64,000 nucleotides of DNA from Actinomycetota bacterium (GTDB taxonomy: Bacteria; Actinomycetota; Thermoleophilia; RBG-16-64-13): NCBI GenBank assembly GCA_012523095.1, contig JAAYJE010000062.1, positions 62,001-126,000 on the forward strand. The letters run 5' to 3'. Numbering within the stretch: the first letter of the stretch is position 1; every line of letters begins with the position of its first letter. Positions 59,122 through 64,000 of this stretch are shown piece by piece. The position numbers were made by a program, and so were the translations under genes. The notes under the pieces are model-generated. The model saw only the letters and a program-made list of their open reading frames with translations. It was not told the origin of the DNA and made no database searches.

Positions 59122-59538
59122 CTAGGCGCCTTGGTCGCCCTTGGCGGCCAGAAGCTCCTCGGCGATACCCAGCAACTGCCTGCCCGTGACCGGCTTGTCG
59201 ACAAAACGGTCCAGGCGCGACCAGCGAGGCAGCCCTTCGTCCTCCTGGTCGAAACGTTCCCCTGTCTCCCGGGCGACGCCGGTCAACAAGACTACGGGCG
59301 TGTTGTCCAGGTGCTCATGCCTGCGGATCTGGTAGGCGAGCCGGAAGCCGCTGTCGTAGTGCTCGATCATCAGGTCCAGGAAGATGATGTCTGGGATGGT
59401 CGTCTCGATGAGGTCGAGCGCCTCGCGGCTGCTTTCGGCCGTGTGGACCGTATGGCCACGACTACTGAAGTACGCGGCCTGGGCGTCGAGGAAGTCCCGG
59501 TCGTCGTCTACGAAAAGGATGCTCCATTGGGAGCTCAT
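59122..59538 (-). CDS. Stand-alone response-regulator receiver
   Basis: 138 residues: one receiver domain with DDD (11-13), phosphoacceptor Asp55 (IIFLDLMIE) and the switch Thr in LLTGVARE. No DNA-binding or enzymatic output, so it is a phosphate relay or a single-domain effector like Spo0F or CheY. Its start overlaps the stop of the sensory hydrogenase gene (ATGA), which pairs the two. Confidence 0.9.
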   Translation of the reverse strand: MSSQWSILFVDDDRDFLDAQAAYFSSRGHTVHTAESSREALDLIETTIPDIIFLDLMIEHYDSGFRLAYQIRRHEHLDNTPVVLLTGVARETGERFDQEDEGLPRWSRLDRFVDKPVTGRQLLGIAEELLAAKGDQGA

Positions 59539-61547
59539 TTGTCACTCCTTTCATCATCGGAACGGATTGCGGGTATCTCGACATGGAAGGTCGTACCGAC
59601 ATCCGGCTCCGACTCGAACCAGATGTTGCCGTTGTGCATCTTGACGATTCCATAGGAGATAGGCAGACCGAGCCCGGTCCCTTTTCCGATGCTCTTCGTG
59701 GTGAAAAACGGCTGGAAGACCTTGTCTTTGGCCCCATCGAGGATCCCGGCTCCTTGGTCGGAAACGCTAAAGCGTATCCTGTCGGCCTCCGGCACCGCGT
59801 GGGCCGACACGTGCACCTTGCCCGCTCGGCCTTCCATGGCCTCCAGGGCGTTCTTGATGATATTGACCAGTACCTGCATCATTTGGTCGCAGTCGAGGTC
59901 GGCCTCGAGGCCCGAGGTGACGTCGACCACGATCTCGACCTCACGGCCCTTGCCTTCCGGCGCACCGGCGGCTGCTCCGTCGACGGCCGTCTGGACGAGC
60001 TCCTCGACCGCAGTGGTCTCGATGCGCACTCGACTCTGGCGAGCGAAGTCGAGCAGGTTCCCGATGATCTTCTTGCAGCGGTCGGATTCCTCGGTCATCA
60101 GTTTGAGGTCGTGGCTAAGATCTTCCCGATCTCTGAGCTTGCGTTGTAGGATGTGAGCGTATAGCAAGATCGTGCTCAGCGGATTGTTCAGTTCGTGCGC
60201 CACTCCTGCGGCCATCTGCCCCATGGAGGCCAGCTTCTCGCTGTTGATGAGGTGCCTGTGCACGTCACGGAGGTTGTTCCAAGGTACGTTGAGCTCGTTG
60301 CACACCCGCTCCGACTGGTCGATGATGAAGGGCAGACACATAGTCTCTTCGGCCATGCCGTCGTATACCGCGCTCGCTTTCGCCCGGCAGGTCGGATACC
60401 CACAGGCGCCACAGTTCAGTTCATCTTCGGGGAAGAACTTGTTCGTCCGACTGAGGATCTCGATGATTTCTTCCTCGGTGGGGCCGTCGGAGCGCTGGTC
60501 GTTGGACTCGAACCGGCGGGAGAGATCAAGCGGCCTCACCTCCGGTTCGAAGGCGGGAAGCGTGCCTTCATCTTGACGGCGGAGGCTTTCGGCCGCGAAT
60601 TCTGCGACCCTGCGCCGGCGCAGGGTGCCCGGCTCACTGCTCTCCACACCCGGGCCTGAGTAACAGCCGCTGCACATGAGGGCCTCGACCAGCAGAGTCT
60701 GGTCTCCCGGATCCTTCGGGAGGCCGGCCAGCGCTTCGATGGTCTCATCTTTGCCGCTGACCACGATGAGGCGTGAGTCGAGAATGCCTCGGCCTATGCC
60801 CGCGCTTTCCAGAAGACCGCCGGGGATAGGGTAGATACGGGCCAAGCCCGCATGAGGTGGATCAAAATCGCTCGTGGGAGCGGCGCTTGGGTCCACCCCT
60901 CGCGCGGCGAACACCCTTTCAAGCTCGGCGAAGGTGAGCACCTCATCGACCACCCCCGCCATCTCTGTGTCTTGAATCTCGGCCTTCTTGGCGACACACG
61001 GCCCGATGAAGACACAACGGACGTCTTCCCCGTACCTCTGTTTGACTGCCAGGGCAGTGGCCGCCATGGGTGACATGACGGGTATGATGCGGTCGGTCAG
61101 CTCAGGGTGGTACTTGCGCACGTACTCCACCACCGCCGGGCAGGCGCTCCCGATGTGGATGCCTGTCGGGTGTTCACGCAGGTACTCGTGGCAGGCCTGG
61201 TTGACCAGATCGGCTCCGTAAGCCACCTCGACCACGTAAGTGAAGCCCAGTTGGCGGAGGGCCCCCATCAGCCGGGCCGGAGGCACGTCTAACGCAACCG
61301 GAAAGGACGGGGCGACCAGAGCCGCCGAGACGCCGCCGTCGAGGATGGCCAAGGTCCCCTCCAGGCCGCTGGAGTAGCCTTTTGCTCCCTGAGAGCAGAC
61401 CTTGGTGCAGGTGCCGCAACTGATGCATCGTTCCGCCACCACCGAGGCCTGGCCATCCTCGATGCGGATGGCTTTCGCGGGGCAGTCGCGAACGCACGTG
61501 TAGCAGCGGCGGCAGTTCTGCTTGATAGTGCTTATGATGCCTTCCAT
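59535..61547 (-). CDS. Sensory [FeFe]-hydrogenase fused to histidine kinase
   Basis: 670 residues from the Met at 61547, chosen because the longer frame overlaps the preceding gene. Two [4Fe-4S] motifs (C12-x2-C-x2-C-x3-C22; C41-x2-C-x2-C-x3-C51), then an H-cluster-like domain with Cys in GSACPAVVEYV, IGPCVAKKAEI and LMCSGCYSGPG (the last C-x2-C, not C-x3-C as in catalytic enzymes). A further Fe-S domain (ELNCGACGYPTC) leads directly to HisKA (GVAHELNNPLSTI) and HATPase. No PAS lies between. This fits the 'sensory' group C hydrogenases that report H2 or redox state. Confidence 0.88.
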   Translation of the reverse strand: MEGIISTIKQNCRRCYTCVRDCPAKAIRIEDGQASVVAERCISCGTCTKVCSQGAKGYSSGLEGTLAILDGGVSAALVAPSFPVALDVPPARLMGALRQLGFTYVVEVAYGADLVNQACHEYLREHPTGIHIGSACPAVVEYVRKYHPELTDRIIPVMSPMAATALAVKQRYGEDVRCVFIGPCVAKKAEIQDTEMAGVVDEVLTFAELERVFAARGVDPSAAPTSDFDPPHAGLARIYPIPGGLLESAGIGRGILDSRLIVVSGKDETIEALAGLPKDPGDQTLLVEALMCSGCYSGPGVESSEPGTLRRRRVAEFAAESLRRQDEGTLPAFEPEVRPLDLSRRFESNDQRSDGPTEEEIIEILSRTNKFFPEDELNCGACGYPTCRAKASAVYDGMAEETMCLPFIIDQSERVCNELNVPWNNLRDVHRHLINSEKLASMGQMAAGVAHELNNPLSTILLYAHILQRKLRDREDLSHDLKLMTEESDRCKKIIGNLLDFARQSRVRIETTAVEELVQTAVDGAAAGAPEGKGREVEIVVDVTSGLEADLDCDQMMQVLVNIIKNALEAMEGRAGKVHVSAHAVPEADRIRFSVSDQGAGILDGAKDKVFQPFFTTKSIGKGTGLGLPISYGIVKMHNGNIWFESEPDVGTTFHVEIPAIRSDDERSDK

Positions 61548-61557
61548 CACGCTCCCG

Positions 61558-63306
61558 TCAATGGTCGGAGTCCGGACCGGCCGCACCTACGGGGACGGTC
61601 TTCTCGTTCGCGCCCACCGGTGTGCTGCGGTCGGCGTATGTGCGGTGCAGCAGCCGGTGAGAGACCTCGCCGAGAGGCCGTCCGAGATACTCCTCATAGA
61701 GAGCGGCAACGCTCCTGTTGTCGTGAGAGGCGTGGACCTCAGCCTGGGCGTCGGCGTCGTAGATACGATCGAGCCGCTTGAGCAGGTCGGCCGCCTCGGT
61801 GCCGTACGGCTGACCTCCCCCGCCTGCGCAGCCGCCGGGGCAGGACATCACCTCGACGAAATGCAGGTCGGCCAGAGCTTCCTCAAGCACCGGGCGCAGC
61901 CGCCCCAACCCGTTGACCACCGCGAGGTTCAGATTCGAGCCTCCCACCTCTACCGTGAAACGCTTGATGCCGTCCAGGCCTCTCGCCTCAGTGAGCGGTC
62001 CGGTGATCTCCCTGCCGTCCACCAGCGCGGCGGCGGTTCTCACAGCTGCTTCCATAACACCGCCTGTGCTCGCGAACAAACGGGCTGCTCCGGTCGCTTC
62101 AGCGAAGGGAGGATCCAAAGGAGCCCGTTCGTCGAACGTGTCGATGTCGATCCCAAAACGATCCCAAAGCGCACTCAGCTCCCTCGTGGTCAGCACGTAG
62201 TCCACATCTCCAAGGTCCTCAGCCTCGTACTTCTTGGCCGTGCAGGGCATCAGAGAGACGAGGACCAGACGTTTGCCCTCCAGGTCGGTATACGCGGGGT
62301 AGATCTTCTTGATGAGCGAACCCGCCATCTGTTGGGGCGACTTGCAGGTGGATAGGTGGGGGATGAGGTCGGGCCTGTGGAGTTCGACGTAGTTGATCCA
62401 GGCAGGCGAACAGCTGGTGAACATAGGCAGGGGCCCGTTGGTCCGCAGCCGCTCCACGAACTCCGTGGCCTCTTCCATGATCGTGACGTCGGCGGAGAAC
62501 GCAGTGTCGAACACCGCGGTGAAACCGATGCGTTTCAGTGCCGCCGTCAAGTGTTCCAACATGACTTGGACGCTCGGCGGTCTGCCGCGGCCGGCGGCAA
62601 GAGTCGCCGGCACCGCCGGGGCGATCTGCGCCACGACCACGGCGTCTGGGTCGGCAAGCGCTGCGATCACGGTGTCGACATGGCTGTGCTCCATCAGGGC
62701 TCCAGTGGGGCACACCCTCACGCACTGGCCGCAATACGTGCACCCTGAGACGTTGAGGCCGGGGTAGAAACCAGGGCCTACCTGAGTGCGGAACCCCCGA
62801 CCTATGAAGTCCATGGCCCCGACGCCCTGGATGTCGTGGCACATTGTCACGCAGCGTCCGCACAGCACGCATTTGTTGGGGTCGCGCCAGATGGCCGACG
62901 AGGAGATGTCGAGCGGATGGTCCTTCTTCATCCCCACGTAGTGTTTAGGTCGGGCACCCAACTCCCGGGCCAAAGCGGACAGTTCACAACTACCCGAGCG
63001 GTGGCATACCAGGCAATCCTGCGGGTGGTTCGCCACCATGAGCTCGACGATGGTCCGCCTCGCCTTCAATATGCGTGGAGTATGGGTATGGACCGTCATG
63101 CCGTCCACCGCCACTAGGGTGCAGCTGGTCTGCAGCTTGGGCGATCCTTCGACTTCTACGATGCAGAGCCGACAGGAGGCCGAGGGGGAGGGCGACCAGT
63201 CGAGCGAGCAGAGATGGGGGATGTCGATGCCGGCCCGGTTGGCGATCTGGAGAACGGTCTCACCTGGGTTGAATCCTACTTCTTGTCCGTTGATGTTGAT
63301 GCTCAT
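61558..63306 (-). CDS. hydA: [FeFe]-hydrogenase catalytic subunit HydA
   Basis: 582 residues. Modules in order: [2Fe-2S] (C33, C45, C48, C62), His-Cys cluster (H94, C98, C101, C107), two [4Fe-4S] (C146/149/152/156 and C189/192/195/199), the H-cluster domain with TSCSPAW (C299), MPCTAKKYE (C354) and EVMSCPGGCAGGGGQP (C489, C493), and a small-subunit-type tail (LYEEYLGRPLGEVSHRLLHRTY). All cluster ligands are kept. Position 300, the proton-relay Cys in most enzymes (TSCCP), is Ser. The NuoF-like gene 9 nt upstream indicates an NAD-coupled, probably electron-bifurcating HydABC complex. Confidence 0.95.
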   Translation of the reverse strand: MSININGQEVGFNPGETVLQIANRAGIDIPHLCSLDWSPSPSASCRLCIVEVEGSPKLQTSCTLVAVDGMTVHTHTPRILKARRTIVELMVANHPQDCLVCHRSGSCELSALARELGARPKHYVGMKKDHPLDISSSAIWRDPNKCVLCGRCVTMCHDIQGVGAMDFIGRGFRTQVGPGFYPGLNVSGCTYCGQCVRVCPTGALMEHSHVDTVIAALADPDAVVVAQIAPAVPATLAAGRGRPPSVQVMLEHLTAALKRIGFTAVFDTAFSADVTIMEEATEFVERLRTNGPLPMFTSCSPAWINYVELHRPDLIPHLSTCKSPQQMAGSLIKKIYPAYTDLEGKRLVLVSLMPCTAKKYEAEDLGDVDYVLTTRELSALWDRFGIDIDTFDERAPLDPPFAEATGAARLFASTGGVMEAAVRTAAALVDGREITGPLTEARGLDGIKRFTVEVGGSNLNLAVVNGLGRLRPVLEEALADLHFVEVMSCPGGCAGGGGQPYGTEAADLLKRLDRIYDADAQAEVHASHDNRSVAALYEEYLGRPLGEVSHRLLHRTYADRSTPVGANEKTVPVGAAGPDSDH

Positions 63307-63315
63307 GGCGACCTC

Positions 63316-64000
63316 TCAAGCTACGAGGGAGATGGACTGCTTGGGACAGACGTCGACGCAGGCCCCACAGCCGATACACCTGTCGACGATGATGTAGTGG
63401 GCGTTCTTGCGCTCACCCACTATCGCCTCGCTGGGACACTGTTTCTTGCAGACTCCGCAGCCGATACAGGTGGCGTTATCGACCTCGTACGTGCGAAGGC
63501 CCTGGCAGACTCCGGCCGGACAGCGATCTTCCATGATGTGCGCTTCGTATTCGTCGCTGAAGAAGCGGAGTGTTGACAAGACCGGGTTCGCGGCGGACTG
63601 CCCCAGGCCGCACAGCGAGGTGTCCTTGATCGTCTGAGCAAGCTCCTCCAGGTGCAATAGTCCGCGGAAGCGCTCCAGGCGTCGGATCTCGTCGCCGACC
63701 GGGCGCTCGGTCAGGGCGGTTAGGATCTCATGCATCCTGGTGGTGCCCTCGCGGCAGGGGGTGCACTTGCCACACGACTCGTTGCGGATGAACTCCATGA
63801 AATACTTGGCGACGTCGACCATACAGCTTCGCTCGTCCATGACGACCATGCCGCCGGAGCCCATCATGGCGCCCAACTCCTGGAGTCCGGCATAGTCGGT
63901 GGGTACATCGAGGTATTTTTCGGGGATGCAACCGCCGCTCGGACCGCCGACCTGTACGGCTTTTATCTGATGTCCCTCGGGCGCGCCGCCCCCGATATCG
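63316..64000 (-). CDS. NuoF/HydB-like NADH-binding subunit (5' end outside the window)
   Basis: The C-terminal ~228 residues are visible; the start is beyond the edge. [12 protein letters not shown] and [16 protein letters not shown] continue the FMN/NADH domain of NuoF, and [12 protein letters not shown]...[10 protein letters not shown] holds the [4Fe-4S] ligands. A two-cluster ferredoxin domain ends it ([12 protein letters not shown] and [12 protein letters not shown]), as in HydB and NfnB-like bifurcating subunits. It delivers or takes electrons between NAD(H), ferredoxin and HydA. The third subunit, HydC, should lie just outside. Confidence 0.92.
   Translation of the reverse strand, partial: DIGGGAPEGHQIKAVQVGGPSGGCIPEKYLDVPTDYAGLQELGAMMGSGGMVVMDERSCMVDVAKYFMEFIRNESCGKCTPCREGTTRMHEILTALTERPVGDEIRRLERFRGLLHLEELAQTIKDTSLCGLGQSAANPVLSTLRFFSDEYEAHIMEDRCPAGVCQGLRTYEVDNATCIGCGVCKKQCPSEAIVGERKNAHYIIVDRCIGCGACVDVCPKQSISLVA

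Noticed and set aside
61522-62355. Plus-strand frame opposite hydA
   Set aside because: Mirror of hydA, with no domain and no start signal.
1-64000. CRISPR array or Cas genes
   Set aside because: No series of regularly spaced identical repeats and no Cas protein motifs were seen.
1-64000. Intact insertion sequences
   Set aside because: No transposase with a DDE or HUH motif and no paired terminal inverted repeats were found.

Overview
The window is high-GC DNA with dense, tightly packed genes, frequent GTG/TTG starts and many ATGA/TGATG overlaps. The gene content (VanW-like protein, HtrA with a Thr/Ser-rich linker, S-layer-type deacetylase, baeRF-like release factor, BirA/BioY, FmdE, phenylacetate-CoA ligase and a bifurcating-type [FeFe] hydrogenase) suggests an anaerobic, Gram-positive Actinomycetota-like bacterium from a poorly cultured lineage. 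No rRNA or ribosomal protein gene is present, so this placement is an inference.

Layout. 0-5 kb (minus): CNNM/HlyC-type protein, a PaaK-LOG operon and endonuclease III. 5-7.8 kb (plus): ubiX, a PNPOx-fold protein and an anchored beta-propeller. 8.2-15.4 kb (minus): PolX, RlmKL, an MscL with a zinc ribbon, and a HerA-like ATPase. 15.6-23.2 kb (plus): a long run of zinc-ribbon membrane and stress proteins (baeRF, SPFH, DUF2207). 23.2-24.2 kb: a ModE-like regulator followed by fmdE behind a ModE-like palindrome. 24.2-30.4 kb: VanW-like protein, birA, bioY (with a clear BirA operator), uppP and a deacetylase with SLH repeats. 30.3-36.4 kb: an OmpR-type two-component pair, HtrA, Pcm, a nitroreductase and small proteins.

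36.54-47.99 kb is an integrated island. It lies between a complete tRNA-Arg(CCU) gene and a perfect 44-bp copy of that gene's 3' part. The integrase survives only as a C-terminal remnant next to the tRNA. Cargo: a HigBA-type toxin-antitoxin pair, an AbiEi-like fragment, a TOTE-type primase-helicase, a decayed asrA fragment with an asrB interrupted by an in-frame TGA, a GIY-YIG nuclease, and a tightly overlapping three-gene cassette (PD-(D/E)XK-like nuclease, Ser/Thr kinase, 402-residue protein of unknown function) behind a perfect 10-bp palindrome. A broken nuclease fragment and a TPR lipoprotein follow. The cassette is the best candidate here for an undescribed defence system.

48-57.6 kb: small membrane protein, flavodoxin-type reductase, two MFS exporters, a CBS protein, an iron-type alcohol dehydrogenase (HOT family), and TetR with an MMPL exporter. 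57.6-64 kb (minus) reads as one operon: a NuoF/HydB-like subunit (cut by the window end), HydA, a sensory [FeFe]-hydrogenase/histidine kinase, a lone receiver and a receiver-PAS-kinase hybrid. This links H2 catalysis to H2 or redox sensing.
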